Shown: positions 37,429 to 47,349, counted from the first letter of the stretch. The stretch: DNA of 64,000 nt from Gordonia insulae (GCF_003855095.1 NZ_CP033972.1:5898177-5962176), one strand, 5' to 3'. Notes: generated by a model from the sequence alone, not told the origin. Translations and numbers: made by a program.

Positions 37429-38159
37429 CAGCTCACGGCGGGAAAGGACTGGCGCAGATAGCCCGCACACTTCAGCCAGCCGACGCTCAACGTGCCGTCC
37501 TGGTTGATGAACGTCACGCACTGCGGAAACGCGGAGTCGGGGAGATAGGACCGCACCACCTCGTACTGGACCCCGCCGCCGCGCTGCTGGAACCACGGGG
37601 CGATCCGGCCGGTGTCCACCGGGAGCGGCTTGATCACCTCGTACACGTGGTAGTTGCAGTACTGTTCCTGCCCTTGGGGGCCGGAGAGATTCGACGGCGG
37701 TAGCGAGCGCGCGGCGTATTTCGTGCCGGGGACGGAGAGGAAGTTGCCGCCCTCGCCGCCGTAGCGATCCATGCGGGTCCCGGCCCTCAGCGTCGCCTTG
37801 TGTTTGATCGGCTTGTCGTCACGGTCGAGGACATAGCCTTGTTGCGGCGGGTAGATCCACCAGTTCGAATTGATGTCGTCGTAGTACGTCTCGTCGAACT
37901 CGTACTTGTTCATCGACGGTCCGAACCGTTGGTACCCGGCCAGTTGTGAGCCGGTCGGCGGCTGCGTCGAGAAGGTCTGCGGTCCGTAGCGACTGACCCC
38001 GTCGTAGGAAGCGGCCGAGCAGCCCTGGGTGGTCGGTCCGCCGAGCGATCCGAGGTCGAGTGAGCTGAACGGATCGGGTGCAGCGGTCGCGGCCGCTCCG
38101 GACGAGAAGCAGATGGAGATGATGAACGCGAGGACGATGACGGGACTGCGACGATTCAT
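37428..38159 (-). CDS. Secreted TNT-domain (NAD+ glycohydrolase-like) toxin
   Basis: A 243-residue exported protein. The signal peptide runs to about residue 27 (hydrophobic 7-25, AAATAA-PD cleavage). The TNT domain (tuberculosis necrotizing toxin family) follows. Signature blocks are WWIYPPQQGYV (100-110), LRAGTRMDRYGGEGGNFL (124-141), the RSLPP segment (151-155), and IAPWFQQRGGGVQYE (186-200), in the family order, with the Arg/Tyr and Gln positions linked to NAD+ hydrolysis retained. Cys47, Cys168, Cys214 and Cys231 could form disulfides. Unlike CpnT there is no channel domain or WXG100 domain, so export probably uses Sec. Aaagg precedes ATG 38159 by eight bases. It is an accessory insertion between gatB and lppZ. 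Confidence 0.75.
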   Translation of the reverse strand: MNRRSPVIVLAFIISICFSSGAAATAAPDPFSSLDLGSLGGPTTQGCSAASYDGVSRYGPQTFSTQPPTGSQLAGYQRFGPSMNKYEFDETYYDDINSNWWIYPPQQGYVLDRDDKPIKHKATLRAGTRMDRYGGEGGNFLSVPGTKYAARSLPPSNLSGPQGQEQYCNYHVYEVIKPLPVDTGRIAPWFQQRGGGVQYEVVRSYLPDSAFPQCVTFINQDGTLSVGWLKCAGYLRQSFPAVS

Positions 38160-38300
38160 GATCGCGCCTTTCGCACGAGGTGATCGCGGATGCGAGATGC
38201 AGGCACGATAACCGACTCACCGCCGCGGCGTGCACGTCTTCGTCAACGTCGAGCGTTCAGGTGACGCGGAACCCGCTGGGTGCGACACGGTCGGGTCGGT

Positions 38301-39479
38301 TCAGGTCCGGTCCTCGGACGACGACGGCGGCAGCCACTTCACCACGCGGTCGTCGGTGCTGACCGGTTTGCCGTACTCCTTGTTGACCGTGGCGAACTGC
38401 AGAATCCCGTTGTCCAGGGCGACCATTCGGCCCAGCGCGCCATACCGCTTCTCCAAGACCACCACCGGGGGTGTGACGGCAGGCTTCTCGCGAGTCGGCT
38501 CGGTGAGTGCCTCGATGTGCTGGGTTCGCGTGGTGGAGACGAAGATCGCCCCGGACGTCACCGCGCAGCCCGCGATCTGCGGCCGGTCGGGCCATGTCCA
38601 CAGGACCTTGGGGCCGGACGATTCGAGGACCTGCACACGATCTTCGGTCGGTGTCTGCTCGGCGAAGTACAACGATCCCGTGGTGGTGCTGGGGCACAGC
38701 GAGACGTTGGAGCCGAGGCCGGACGCCAGGATGCGCGGCGGCGGGTTCGCGCCCGACCGGAACGACGTGACGACCATGATCTTGCCGGCCAGGGACGACG
38801 GACTCGCGGCGGCGGCAGGGTCGCCCGCATTACCGGTGGCCACCACCAGTTCGCCCGGCGTACGGAAGAACATCGCCCCCATGTTCCCGGTGGCGCCCTT
38901 GGGGATTCCCACCAGGATCGGCTTCGGGACGTCGCCGGGTGCGAGTCGCACGATCCGGTTGTCGGACGGCGTGGTGATCAGTGCGTAGATCAACCGGTCC
39001 TGGGAGTAGGTGGGGGAGAACGCGAAGTCGATCAGCCCGCCGTCGCCGGAGCTGTCGACCGGTGCGGTCGCCAGCACACGTTGTGGTCCATAGCGTTTGG
39101 TGGTGAGGATCCTGCCGGTGGTGCGCTCGGCGACCACCGTGACGTCGCCCTGGTCGTCGCCGGGCATCACCGCGGCGGTGGAGGCCAGGCAGGTCGCGAT
39201 CACGGCGGGGTCCGGGTCCACGCACGGTCCGGGCGGTGGTGGTACCGGAGGCTCGGTGGGAGACGGTCGTGGCTGTTCCTTCTTGGCCGCGGATTCGTTG
39301 TTGGCGCTGAAGGCGCCGGCATCCTTGGCGCGGTCCTGGTCGGTGAAGTCGGCGCAACCATTGAGCACGACGAGCACAGCGAGGACGGCCGCCACGATCC
39401 CCAGACGCGAGCCCGGTGTCCGGTTCCCCCGTGCCAACCGCTCCCGGTTGGGCGTTGTCGTCGGCCACCCCTTGCGCAT
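38301..39479 (-). CDS. LppZ-like lipoprotein with sugar-dehydrogenase-type beta-propeller (Rv3006-like)
   Basis: A 392-residue exported lipoprotein. The lipobox is VVLNGC with Cys42 the acylation site, followed by a Pro-rich linker (about 60-85). The body has the blade pattern of soluble PQQ-dependent glucose/sorbosone dehydrogenase relatives (DFAFSPTYSQDRLIYALIT, GNMGAMFFRTPGELVVATGN). The catalytic His typical of active enzymes is not obvious, so a binding role is possible. ATG 39479 places a basic stretch before the hydrophobic core. The longer frame to 39578 lacks this logic. It is divergent from the DoxX gene, matching Rv3006/Rv3005c. Confidence 0.8.
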   Translation of the reverse strand: MRKGWPTTTPNRERLARGNRTPGSRLGIVAAVLAVLVVLNGCADFTDQDRAKDAGAFSANNESAAKKEQPRPSPTEPPVPPPPGPCVDPDPAVIATCLASTAAVMPGDDQGDVTVVAERTTGRILTTKRYGPQRVLATAPVDSSGDGGLIDFAFSPTYSQDRLIYALITTPSDNRIVRLAPGDVPKPILVGIPKGATGNMGAMFFRTPGELVVATGNAGDPAAAASPSSLAGKIMVVTSFRSGANPPPRILASGLGSNVSLCPSTTTGSLYFAEQTPTEDRVQVLESSGPKVLWTWPDRPQIAGCAVTSGAIFVSTTRTQHIEALTEPTREKPAVTPPVVVLEKRYGALGRMVALDNGILQFATVNKEYGKPVSTDDRVVKWLPPSSSEDRT

Positions 39480-39548
39480 GCCACCCAGAGTAGGTGATCG
39501 ATTCCGACTCACCGCGTGCTGCACGAGCGACCCGGCGGCAACTGCGCC

Positions 39549-39554
39549 TACAGT
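39549..39554 (+). promoter_or_regulatory. -10 element of the DoxX gene, leaderless start
   Basis: TACAGT at 39549-39554 ends seven bases before GTG 39562, matching the TAnnnT-N7 spacing typical of leaderless mycobacterial transcripts. Confidence 0.5.
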
Positions 39555-39561
39555 CGGACGT

Positions 39562-40698
39562 GTGACCGAACGTGACATGGCTGCAGGCAGCGGTTCCAGT
39601 CCGTACGACGAGCCGACCGGCGAGATCGACCTGGGCGAGGCGGCGCCGATGCGCCGCCGCCGGGTCGCCGCCGACGACGATCGTGACTCGTTCTATGCAC
39701 GGCATGCAAGTGGTGGCCGGTCGATGTCGCGTGTCGACGACCTCGACGACATCGACCCGGATGAGGTGGACACCCAGGCGATCCCGGCACGGACCACCGC
39801 GCCGCCGCCTTCCGCCGCGCCGGCGCCTGCCGCACCCGCACCCGCACCCGCGGCCGCCCCGGCCGAGACGGCACCCGTCGCCGACTCCGACGACGAGATC
39901 GACCGGGCCGAGGCTCCGACCCGGCGTTTCTCGGCGTCACCGGCCGCGGCCACCCCCGCGCCCGCGGAGGATCTGCAGACCGACGACTTCACCGCGCTGC
40001 CGCCGACCCGCGCCGCCGACTACGAGTACGCCGACGCCGACGTCGTCGACCGGTACGAGACCCCACCCCCTGCGGATGATCGCCTCCGGTCCGTCGAAGA
40101 GGATCTCGCCGACGCGCAGCGGCGGGCTCGGCGCGGCACGCTCGACATCGGGCTGCTCCTGCTGCGTTGTGCGGTGGGTGCCATCGCCATCGCCCACGGA
40201 ACCCAGAAACTCTTCGGGTGGTGGAACGGTCCGCGGTTGTCCGGATTCGAGGACATGCTGGTCAACGCGCCCAACCCGGCCATCGGGTTCCAGGCAGACG
40301 CCGCCCGACCACTCGCGATTCTCGGCGCATTGTCCGAGACCCTCGGTGGACTGATGTTGGTCGTGGGGCTGTTCACCCCGTTGGCCGCGTCGGCGGTGGT
40401 GGGTGTGATGCTGGTCGCAGCCGCCTACAAGGCGACGCTGGCGGGTGGGGTGTGGTTCTTCGCCGCAGACCCCAACGGTGCCGGCCTCGAGTACGAACTG
40501 CTCCTCGTGATGTGCGCCGCCGCGATCATCCTGACCGGACCGGGGCGGATCTCGCTCGATGCCCCGCGTGGGTGGTCCCGACGGCCGTCCTGGGGTTCGC
40601 TCGCGCTGCTACTGGTGGGGATCGGTGCCGCGGTCGCGGTGTGGCTGGTGTTCAACGGCACCGATCCGTTCCAGTCGCCGGGGAATCCGGCGGGCTGA
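39562..40698 (+). CDS. DoxX family membrane protein with long acidic/proline-alanine N-terminus (Rv3005c-like)
   Basis: A 378-residue protein. Residues 1-190 are hydrophilic and low complexity: an acidic/Arg region, then an Ala-Pro tract (about 78-104) and another acidic stretch. The DoxX domain begins near 193 with four membrane segments and the family motif AHGTQKLFGWWNG (211-223), and a fifth segment lies near the C-terminus. In M. tuberculosis Rv3005c (DoxX) forms a membrane-associated redox complex with SodA and SseA. GTG 39562 is used because of the -10 position; ATG 39577 is a close alternative. It converges on ilvD with a 14-bp gap. Confidence 0.85.
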   Translation: MTERDMAAGSGSSPYDEPTGEIDLGEAAPMRRRRVAADDDRDSFYARHASGGRSMSRVDDLDDIDPDEVDTQAIPARTTAPPPSAAPAPAAPAPAPAAAPAETAPVADSDDEIDRAEAPTRRFSASPAAATPAPAEDLQTDDFTALPPTRAADYEYADADVVDRYETPPPADDRLRSVEEDLADAQRRARRGTLDIGLLLLRCAVGAIAIAHGTQKLFGWWNGPRLSGFEDMLVNAPNPAIGFQADAARPLAILGALSETLGGLMLVVGLFTPLAASAVVGVMLVAAAYKATLAGGVWFFAADPNGAGLEYELLLVMCAAAIILTGPGRISLDAPRGWSRRPSWGSLALLLVGIGAAVAVWLVFNGTDPFQSPGNPAG

Positions 40699-40712
40699 CC
40701 GACTCTGCGGCG

Positions 40713-42557
40713 TCAGTCGACCTGCCGAACGGCTCCACGGTCGGCGGAGGTGGCCAGCTTCGCGTAGGCGCGCAGCGCGGTGGTGACCATACGCTGACGG
40801 TCCTTGGGCTGCCACGGCCGCTCGGAGGCCTCCATCTTGGCGCGACGTTCGGCCAGCACATCGTCGTCGACGAGCACCTCGAGGCGACGGGTCTTGACGT
40901 CGATGAGGATCGGGTCCCCGTCCTCGACCAGACCGATCGCACCGCCCGAGGCGGCCTCCGGTGACATGTGACCCACCGAGAGACCCGACGATCCACCGGA
41001 GAACCGGCCGTCGGTGATGAGCGCACACTTGCGGCCCATCCCGGTGCCCTTCATGAAGGCGGTCGGGTGCAGCATCTCCTGCATGCCCGGACCGCCGGCC
41101 GGACCCTCGTACCGGACGACGAGGACCTCGCCGGCCTGGATGGTCTTGGACAGGATGACCTGCACCGCGTCTTCCTGGCTCTCGACGACGCGTGCCGGGC
41201 CCTCGAAATGCCACAGGTCCTCGTCGATGCCTGCGGTCTTGAGCACGGCGCCGTCGGGGGCGAGGTTGCCACGCAGCACGCACAATCCGCCCTCGACGGT
41301 GTAGGCGTGGGCGAGGTCGCGGATGCAACCGCCGGCGGCGTCGGTGTCCAGCGAACTCCACCGGTTGTCGGTGGAGAACGGGGTGGTGGTGCGCACGCCG
41401 CCCGGCGCGGCGTGGAACAGCTCGACGGCCGCATCGATGGCGGTGCCGCTGCGGATGTCCCAGTCGTCGAGAAACTGCGCCAGGGTGGGGCTGTGCACGG
41501 TCGAGGTCGTGACGTCGATGAGGCCGGCGCGACGCAACTCACCGAGGATGGCGGGGATGCCACCGGCGCGATGCACGTCCTCCATGTGGTAGTCCGAGTT
41601 GGGCGACACCTTCGACAGGCACGGCACATTGCGGCTGATCTCGTCGATCACCGACAGGTCGAAGTCGGCGACCTCGCCTTCCTGTGCGGCGGCCAGGATG
41701 TGCAGGACGGTGTTGGTCGATCCGCCCATCGCGACGTCGAGTGCCATGGCGTTGCGGAACGCGGTCGGGGTGGCGATGTTGCGGGGCAGGACGGAGGCGT
41801 CGTCGTCGCGGTACCAGCGCTGGGCCGCCTCGACGACCACGCGGCCGGCGCGCTCGAACAACGCGTGGCGCGCCTCGTGGGTGGCCAGGGTGGAACCGTT
41901 GCCGGGCAACGCGAGTCCCAGGGCCTCGGTCAGACAGTTCATCGAGTTGGCGGTGAACATGCCCGAACAGGAGCCGCAGGTCGGGCAGGCCGAGCGTTCG
42001 ACCTCGGAGAGCCCTTCCTCGTCGACCTCGCTGTTGGCCGAGGCGGAGATGGCGGTGATCAGGTCCGACGACGGGTGCGCGACGCCGTCGACCACGACCG
42101 CCTTGCCGGCCTCCATCGGGCCACCGGAGACGAACACCGTGGGGATGTTCAGGCGCATCGCGGCGTTGAGCATGCCGGGAGTGATCTTGTCGCAGTTGGA
42201 GATACAGACGAGGGCGTCCGCGGTGTGGGCGTTGACCATGTATTCGACGGAGTCGGCGATGATCTCGCGACTCGGCAGTGAGTACAGCATGCCGCCGTGA
42301 CCCATCGCGATGCCGTCGTCGACGGCGATCGTGTGGAACTCGCGCGGCACACCACCGGCAGCCCGGACGGCATCGGCGACGATCTCGCCGACATCCTTGA
42401 GGTGCACGTGGCCGGGCACGAACTGGGTGTAGGAGTTCGCGATCGCCACGATCGGCTTGCCGAAGTCGTCGTCGGTCATCCCGGTCGCCCGCCAGAGCGA
42501 TCGGGCGCCGGCGGCTTCGCGTCCGACGGTGGTGGTTCGGGACCTCAGGGCTGGCAT
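40713..42557 (-). CDS. ilvD: Dihydroxy-acid dehydratase
   Basis: A 614-residue enzyme of the IlvD/Edd family that dehydrates dihydroxyacids in valine and isoleucine synthesis. Cluster ligands include Cys122 (NCDKITPGM) and Cys194 ([17 protein letters not shown], 191-207). The N-terminal segment reads [14 protein letters not shown], as in the E. coli type, rather than the Cys-containing form of [2Fe-2S] dehydratases, and the length of 614 also fits the oxygen-sensitive [4Fe-4S] class. That class assignment is inference. The gene is separated from ilvBNC by mgtE and the PH-domain gene on the opposite strand. Confidence 0.94.
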   Translation of the reverse strand: MPALRSRTTTVGREAAGARSLWRATGMTDDDFGKPIVAIANSYTQFVPGHVHLKDVGEIVADAVRAAGGVPREFHTIAVDDGIAMGHGGMLYSLPSREIIADSVEYMVNAHTADALVCISNCDKITPGMLNAAMRLNIPTVFVSGGPMEAGKAVVVDGVAHPSSDLITAISASANSEVDEEGLSEVERSACPTCGSCSGMFTANSMNCLTEALGLALPGNGSTLATHEARHALFERAGRVVVEAAQRWYRDDDASVLPRNIATPTAFRNAMALDVAMGGSTNTVLHILAAAQEGEVADFDLSVIDEISRNVPCLSKVSPNSDYHMEDVHRAGGIPAILGELRRAGLIDVTTSTVHSPTLAQFLDDWDIRSGTAIDAAVELFHAAPGGVRTTTPFSTDNRWSSLDTDAAGGCIRDLAHAYTVEGGLCVLRGNLAPDGAVLKTAGIDEDLWHFEGPARVVESQEDAVQVILSKTIQAGEVLVVRYEGPAGGPGMQEMLHPTAFMKGTGMGRKCALITDGRFSGGSSGLSVGHMSPEAASGGAIGLVEDGDPILIDVKTRRLEVLVDDDVLAERRAKMEASERPWQPKDRQRMVTTALRAYAKLATSADRGAVRQVD

Positions 42558-42743
42558 CGCGATGTACCTCGATCAGATCAGTGACTCCGCGGGGCGGAGT
42601 GGCGGTGGGGGCTGTGCTGTCAACGTCGTTCGCCGGGTGGATTATTCGCCCGGGGATGAGCGTTGGGTCGCCGATGACACCGATCAGGTGCGTCGGCACC
42701 GCGCGAGCACGAGGCTACTCCGCTGTGATCTGCGTGAACAAAC

Positions 42744-44084
42744 TCAGATACCCAGCACGGCTTTGGCGATCGAGAAGTAGATGATGAGCCCCGTCGCGTC
42801 GCAGAAGGTGGAGATGAACGGGGTGGAGAACACTGCGGGATCCACGCCGATGGACTTGGCGATCAACGGCATGATGCCGCCGACGGTGGCGGCCATGATG
42901 CAGATCGCAAGAATCGTCGTGCCGATCACAGTGCCGATGTCGGTGTCGTAGACCGTCGATGCGACCGCGAAACCGGCGAGTCCGAGGATCGCGCCGAGCG
43001 TGACGCCCACTCGCATCTCCTTGCCCGCGACACGGAGGACGTCTCGGGGAGCGACGTCGTCCACGGCGAGCGCGCGGGTGACGGTGGTGGCGGCCTGCGA
43101 TCCGGTGTTGCCGCCGATGCCCGTCAGCAGGGGTATGAACAGGGCGAGAGCGACCATTTGGTCGAGAGTGCTCTCGAAGATCTCCAACACATTGACCGTG
43201 AGTATCGCCGATACAGCGAGGACGAACAGCCAGACGATGCGCGCGCGGGTGATCGCGATGATCGACGACAGCAGGTAGGGCTGCTTGAGGGGTTCGCGTG
43301 CACCCGCGCGAGCTTCGTCGGTGTCGCGGGCCTGCTCGATCACCTCGACCGCGTCGTCGATGGTCAACACTCCGACCAGTCGGTTGTCGCGGTCGGTGAC
43401 CGGCATGGCCAGAATGCCCCGATCGACGCAGCGCTGCGCGGTGCTCTCGGCATCGTCGTCCGCGCCGGCGTAGATGGGTGTCTTCGCGATGGCGCCCACC
43501 AACGTGTGGGCGTCGGCAAGGAGTAGGTCCCGCAAGCTGACCACCCCATGTAACCCGCGCGCACGGTCGATGACGGGCACCGTGTAGATGGTCTCGGCGT
43601 CATGTCCCCGGAGTCGGACACGATCGAGCGCATCGGAGACCGTCTCGTCGGGATACGCGTGGACATACTCCGGACTCATTCGACGTCCGACCGATTGTCT
43701 CGGATATCCCAGGATGACTCCGGTCATCTCGCGCTCCGTGGTCGACAGTTGCTGCACCAGGCTGCGGGCGACAGATGCGGGGAGTTCGTCCAGCAGTTCG
43801 GCGCGGTCGTCGGGGTCGAGGTTGTCGAATGCCTCGGCGACGTCCGCGGTGCCCAGGTCCGCTATCAGCTCGCTCTGGGAGTGCGCGCTCAGGGCATCGA
43901 AGACGCCTATCGCGGCGCTTTTGGCGAGGAGGCGAAAAGCGATACCCCGACGCTTGCGCGGGAGGTGGTCGAGTACGTCTGCGATGTCTGCCGGCGGCAT
44001 GGCCGTCAGCGTGGCCGACACCTCAGCGAGCGAACCGCCGGTGATCTGGGCGTCGATTTCCTGGGCGGACACAGGTGCGATCAT
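42744..44084 (-). CDS. mgtE: Magnesium transporter MgtE
   Basis: A 446-residue MgtE channel. The N domain (about 1-130) is made of short helical repeats (LPRKRRGIAFRLL, LDPDDRAELLDELPASV). A tandem CBS pair at about 135-255 (RRMSPEYVHAYPDETVSDAL, GVLTIDDAVEVIEQA) senses Mg2+. Five membrane helices begin near 285, with the pore motif LLTGIGGNTGSQAATTVTRAL. No M-box-like structure is evident in the roughly 75 bp upstream. A 186-bp gap to ilvD holds the ilvD promoter region, with TTGACA on the minus strand at 42623-42618 but no convincing -10. Confidence 0.93.
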   Translation of the reverse strand: MIAPVSAQEIDAQITGGSLAEVSATLTAMPPADIADVLDHLPRKRRGIAFRLLAKSAAIGVFDALSAHSQSELIADLGTADVAEAFDNLDPDDRAELLDELPASVARSLVQQLSTTEREMTGVILGYPRQSVGRRMSPEYVHAYPDETVSDALDRVRLRGHDAETIYTVPVIDRARGLHGVVSLRDLLLADAHTLVGAIAKTPIYAGADDDAESTAQRCVDRGILAMPVTDRDNRLVGVLTIDDAVEVIEQARDTDEARAGAREPLKQPYLLSSIIAITRARIVWLFVLAVSAILTVNVLEIFESTLDQMVALALFIPLLTGIGGNTGSQAATTVTRALAVDDVAPRDVLRVAGKEMRVGVTLGAILGLAGFAVASTVYDTDIGTVIGTTILAICIMAATVGGIMPLIAKSIGVDPAVFSTPFISTFCDATGLIIYFSIAKAVLGI

Positions 44085-44161
44085 TCGCCGAACAGTAATC
44101 CCGCAGACCTGTCCGGGATCGGCGAGGACGACCCCGGGCGGCGTTGGTCACCGAGAGTTCA

Positions 44162-44605
44162 TCACGTGTTCTCGTGGCTGCGGGCGTACGTCTCGTACGG
44201 ATCGGGAATTCTCCCGCGACTGGCCGCCGACAGCCGGGGCAGATCGGCGAAGGTGATGGCCGGGAGGCGCACACGCGCACCGTTGACGAGCACCGCACGG
44301 ACTGATCCCCAGCGCGGGAACTGCACCCCGTCGACCTCGTCCCACGCGATCTCGCGGGTACCGAAGGTATGGACCGCGCGCAGTCCGTCCTCGGTGACGA
44401 CCGTCCGGATCCGCACGATCCACCAAGCGAGCACAATGGGCAGGACCAGGGTCCACCCCAGCCAGACCAGTGAGGCGCCGGCGAGGATCACCGTCACGAT
44501 GAACATCATCGGGACTGCGAAATAGGCGATCCGCTGGATGCGGAACACCTGCGGGAGCTCGAGCGCCGGCGTGGAATCGGGGGAGGCGGGGGATGGCGTT
44601 GACAC
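44162..44605 (-). CDS. PH domain membrane protein (Cfp6/Rv3004-like)
   Basis: A 147-residue protein: a hydrophilic start, two hydrophobic segments (about 28-46 and 48-66) and a C-terminal bacterial PH domain (VVTEDGLRAVHTFGTREIAWDEVDGVQF). Homologous to the culture-filtrate protein Cfp6 of M. tuberculosis. The role is not known. The start is GTG 44605. GACAAT on the minus strand at 44617-44612 could be its -10, again close to the start codon. Position next to ilvB, opposite strand, matches Rv3004/Rv3003c. Confidence 0.78.
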   Translation of the reverse strand: MSTPSPASPDSTPALELPQVFRIQRIAYFAVPMMFIVTVILAGASLVWLGWTLVLPIVLAWWIVRIRTVVTEDGLRAVHTFGTREIAWDEVDGVQFPRWGSVRAVLVNGARVRLPAITFADLPRLSAASRGRIPDPYETYARSHENT

Positions 44606-44691
44606 AGTCCCATTGTCTCATCCCGCGGAACACGCCGATCTCGCCGATCCACCTGTGCTTTCTCAGCATGTGGGACGCGAATAGGTGCGGT

Positions 44692-44721
44692 TTGACTCTT
44701 GACGTGCGGCGGTCCTACCGT
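44692..44721 (+). promoter_or_regulatory. Promoter of the ilvBNC leader
   Basis: TTGACT (44692-44697) and TACCGT (44716-44721) with an 18-bp spacer, ten bases before the leader-peptide ATG. Confidence 0.6.
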
Positions 44722-44730
44722 GAAGGCGTG

Positions 44731-44778
44731 ATGCAGGATCAGAACCTCGTAGTAATCGGCCGGCGCGTCGTCGCCTGA
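44731..44778 (+). CDS. ilvBNC leader peptide
   Basis: A 15-residue open frame, [15 protein letters not shown], starting at ATG 44731 with gaagg just upstream. Six of 15 residues are Leu, Val or Ile, the end products of the operon, and the frame ends 36 bp before a terminator hairpin. That is the layout of transcription attenuation: stalling on scarce branched-chain aminoacyl-tRNA would let an upstream structure form and prevent termination. Similar leaders are known before ilvB in corynebacteria and mycobacteria. The competing antiterminator pairing was not worked out here. Confidence 0.8.
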   Translation: MQDQNLVVIGRRVVA

Positions 44779-44814
44779 CCGGTCACTTCGTAGACCTCCA
44801 GCATCGACGCGCCA

Positions 44815-44846
44815 CCCTCGAACAGCCCAGCTGTCGGGGGTTTTTT
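44815..44846 (+). terminator. Attenuator terminator of ilvBNC
   Basis: A hairpin of ACAGC/GCTGT (44822-44826 with 44830-44834, loop CCA) extended by CCCTCG with CGGGGG (44815-44820 with 44835-44840, one wobble pair and a bulged A), followed directly by six T at 44841-44846. It sits between the leader peptide and ilvB and is the only hairpin in the window followed by a long T run. Confidence 0.88.
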
Positions 44847-44887
44847 CTTGTCAACAATCCGAAATCGAAGAAGATGAGGAACGTGCA

Positions 44888-46849
44888 GTGAGCGCACCAA
44901 CAGCACGAGCCGCCGGGAGCCCAGCGAATGGTTCCCCGGACCCGACCGACGCGACGCGTCAACAGTCACCCGCCGGCGGGAATCTGCGGGCCGTAGGCCA
45001 GCACACCGTCGCGCCCGAGCGCGTCAGCGGCGCGCAGTCGGTGGTCCGTTCTCTCGAGGAACTCGGTGTAGAGGTCGTCTTCGGTATCCCCGGCGGATGC
45101 ATCCTCCCGGTCTATGACCCGCTGCTCGACTCCCAGAAGGTCCGCCACGTCCTCGTGCGCCACGAGCAGGGTGCGGGTCACGCCGCCACCGGCTACGCCC
45201 AGATCGCCGGTCACGCCGGTGTCTGCATGGCCACATCGGGTCCGGGTGCCACCAACCTGGTCACCCCTCTCGCCGACGCCCAGATGGACTCCGTTCCCGT
45301 CGTCGCGATCACCGGACAGGTCGGTCGGTCCCTCATCGGCACCGACGCCTTCCAGGAGGCCGACATCTCCGGCATCACGATTCCGGTGACCAAGCACAAC
45401 TTCTTGGTGAGCGACCCCGCCGACATCCCGCGCGTGATCGCCGAGGCGTTCCACATCGCGGAAAGCGGCCGTCCGGGTGCGGTTCTCGTCGACATCCCGA
45501 AGGATGTGCTGCAGGCGCAGACCACGTTCTCGTGGCCGCCGCAGATCGATCTGCCGGGGTACCGGCCGGTGACCAAGCCGCACGGCAAGCAGGTCCGGGA
45601 GGCGGCCCGTCTGATCGAGGCGGCCAAGGCTCCGGTGCTGTACGTCGGCGGTGGCGTCATCAAGGCGAACGCGTCGGCCGAGCTGATGGAACTCGCCGAA
45701 CTGACCGGACTCCCGGTGGTCACCACCCTGATGGCACGCGGGGCCTTCCCCGACAGTCATCAGCAGCATCTGGGCATGCCCGGTATGCACGGGACCGTCG
45801 CGGCGGTCGCGGCGCTGCAGCGCAGCGATCTGCTGGTCACACTGGGCGCACGTTTCGACGACCGCGTCACCGGCCAGCTGTCGTCGTTCGCGCAGAACGC
45901 CAAGGTCATCCACGCGGACATCGACCCAGCGGAGATCGGCAAGAACCGCCACGCCGACGTGCCGATCGTCGGTGACTGCAAGGCGGTCATCACCGATCTG
46001 ATCGAGACGATCCGCAACGAGCGTGCGACCACCACCGCTGCGCCGGACCTGTCGGAATGGTGGCGCTACCTCGACGGTATCCGTCGTACCTACCCGCTGA
46101 GCTACGACCGCCCCGCCGACGGTTCCATGTCGCCGGAGTTCGTCATCTCGGCCATCGGCAAGGCCGCCGGACCGGATGCCGTGTACTGCGCGGGTGTCGG
46201 TCAGCACCAGATGTGGGCCGCTCAGTTCATCTCGTACGAGAAGCCCCGGACGTGGCTCAACTCGGGCGGTCTCGGCACCATGGGCTACGCCGTCCCGGCC
46301 GCGATGGGTGCCAAGATGGCCTCGCCGGAGACCGAGGTCTGGGCCATCGACGGTGATGGTTGCTTCCAGATGACCAATCAGGAGTTGGCGACCTGCGCGA
46401 TCGAGGGCATCCCGATCAAGGTCGCGCTGATCAACAACGGCAACCTGGGGATGGTGCGTCAGTGGCAGACGCTGTTCTACGACCAGCGTTACTCCAGCAC
46501 CGACCTGGCCACGCACTCGCGGAGGATCCCGGACTTCGTCAAGCTCGCAGAAGCGTTGGGATGCGCGGCATTCCGCGTCGAGCGTGAGGAAGACGTCGAC
46601 GAGGTCATCGCCAAGGCCCGCGCGATCAACGATCGCCCGGTGGTCGTCGACTTCATCGTCGGCGCCGACGCGCAGGTGTGGCCGATGGTCGCGGCCGGCA
46701 CCGGCAACGACGAGATCATGGCCGCCCGTGACATCCGCCCCCTGTTCGACGACGACGAGTCGGCGTCGGATCCGGTGGACATCCACGAGGCGATGGGACG
46801 CCCGGACAAGGCGTTCCCGTCGGGGTCCGCACGAAAGGACGACAAGTGA
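44888..46849 (+). CDS. ilvB: Acetolactate synthase large subunit
   Basis: A 653-residue thiamine-diphosphate enzyme that condenses pyruvate with pyruvate or 2-oxobutyrate. The N-terminal 45 residues are a polar extension. The catalytic Glu93 lies in [14 protein letters not shown]. The FAD-binding middle domain has the [14 protein letters not shown] segment. The ThDP/Mg motif [14 protein letters not shown] ends with [11 protein letters not shown] in the C-terminal domain. The start is GTG 44888 with gagga upstream. Expression is expected to be attenuated by the upstream leader. The ilvN start overlaps its stop by 4 bp. Confidence 0.95.
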   Translation: MSAPTARAAGSPANGSPDPTDATRQQSPAGGNLRAVGQHTVAPERVSGAQSVVRSLEELGVEVVFGIPGGCILPVYDPLLDSQKVRHVLVRHEQGAGHAATGYAQIAGHAGVCMATSGPGATNLVTPLADAQMDSVPVVAITGQVGRSLIGTDAFQEADISGITIPVTKHNFLVSDPADIPRVIAEAFHIAESGRPGAVLVDIPKDVLQAQTTFSWPPQIDLPGYRPVTKPHGKQVREAARLIEAAKAPVLYVGGGVIKANASAELMELAELTGLPVVTTLMARGAFPDSHQQHLGMPGMHGTVAAVAALQRSDLLVTLGARFDDRVTGQLSSFAQNAKVIHADIDPAEIGKNRHADVPIVGDCKAVITDLIETIRNERATTTAAPDLSEWWRYLDGIRRTYPLSYDRPADGSMSPEFVISAIGKAAGPDAVYCAGVGQHQMWAAQFISYEKPRTWLNSGGLGTMGYAVPAAMGAKMASPETEVWAIDGDGCFQMTNQELATCAIEGIPIKVALINNGNLGMVRQWQTLFYDQRYSSTDLATHSRRIPDFVKLAEALGCAAFRVEREEDVDEVIAKARAINDRPVVVDFIVGADAQVWPMVAAGTGNDEIMAARDIRPLFDDDESASDPVDIHEAMGRPDKAFPSGSARKDDK

Positions 46850-47349
46850 GCACCACCCACACCCTCAGTGTTCTGGTCGAGGACCGGCCGGGCGTGCTCG
46901 CCCGCATCTCCGGCCTCTTCTCCCGTCGTGGGTTCAACATCGAATCCCTCGCGGTCGGACCCACCGAGCTGAAGGGCATCTCGCGGATGACGATCATGGT
47001 CGCCGTCGACGACTTCCCCCTCGAGCAGGTCACCAAACAGCTCAACAAGCTGATCAACGTCATCAAGATCGTCGAGCAGGATCCGGCGAACTCGGTGTCC
47101 CGCGAATTGATGATGGTCAAGGTCCGCTCCGACGCATCGGTGCGCACCGAGGTCATCGAGGTGGTCAACCTGTTCCGCGCCAAGGTGATCGACGTCTCCC
47201 CGGAGTCGTTGACCGTCGAGGCGACGGGTACCGCCGAGAAGCTCGAGGCGCTGCTGCGGATGCTCGATCCGTACGGTATCCGCGAGATCGCCCAGTCGGG
47301 AGCGGTCACGCTGGGGCGTGGCCCGAAGAGCATGTCGGCCAACCGCTGA
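46846..47349 (+). CDS. ilvN: Acetolactate synthase small (regulatory) subunit
   Basis: A 167-residue regulatory subunit. The N-terminal ACT domain ([26 protein letters not shown] minus flanks) binds valine for feedback inhibition, and a second ACT-like domain follows from about residue 85. The start is GTG 46846, overlapping ilvB by 4 bp. Length and domains are normal. ilvC follows after a 90-bp gap that contains a hairpin. Confidence 0.95.
   Translation: MSTTHTLSVLVEDRPGVLARISGLFSRRGFNIESLAVGPTELKGISRMTIMVAVDDFPLEQVTKQLNKLINVIKIVEQDPANSVSRELMMVKVRSDASVRTEVIEVVNLFRAKVIDVSPESLTVEATGTAEKLEALLRMLDPYGIREIAQSGAVTLGRGPKSMSANR

Noticed and set aside
44085..44161. Possible M-box Mg riboswitch before mgtE
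   Set aside because: Only about 75 bp are available and no extended paired structure or conserved loops were visible.
44966..46786. A 606-codon minus-strand frame opposite ilvB
   Set aside because: Shadow of ilvB with no family features.
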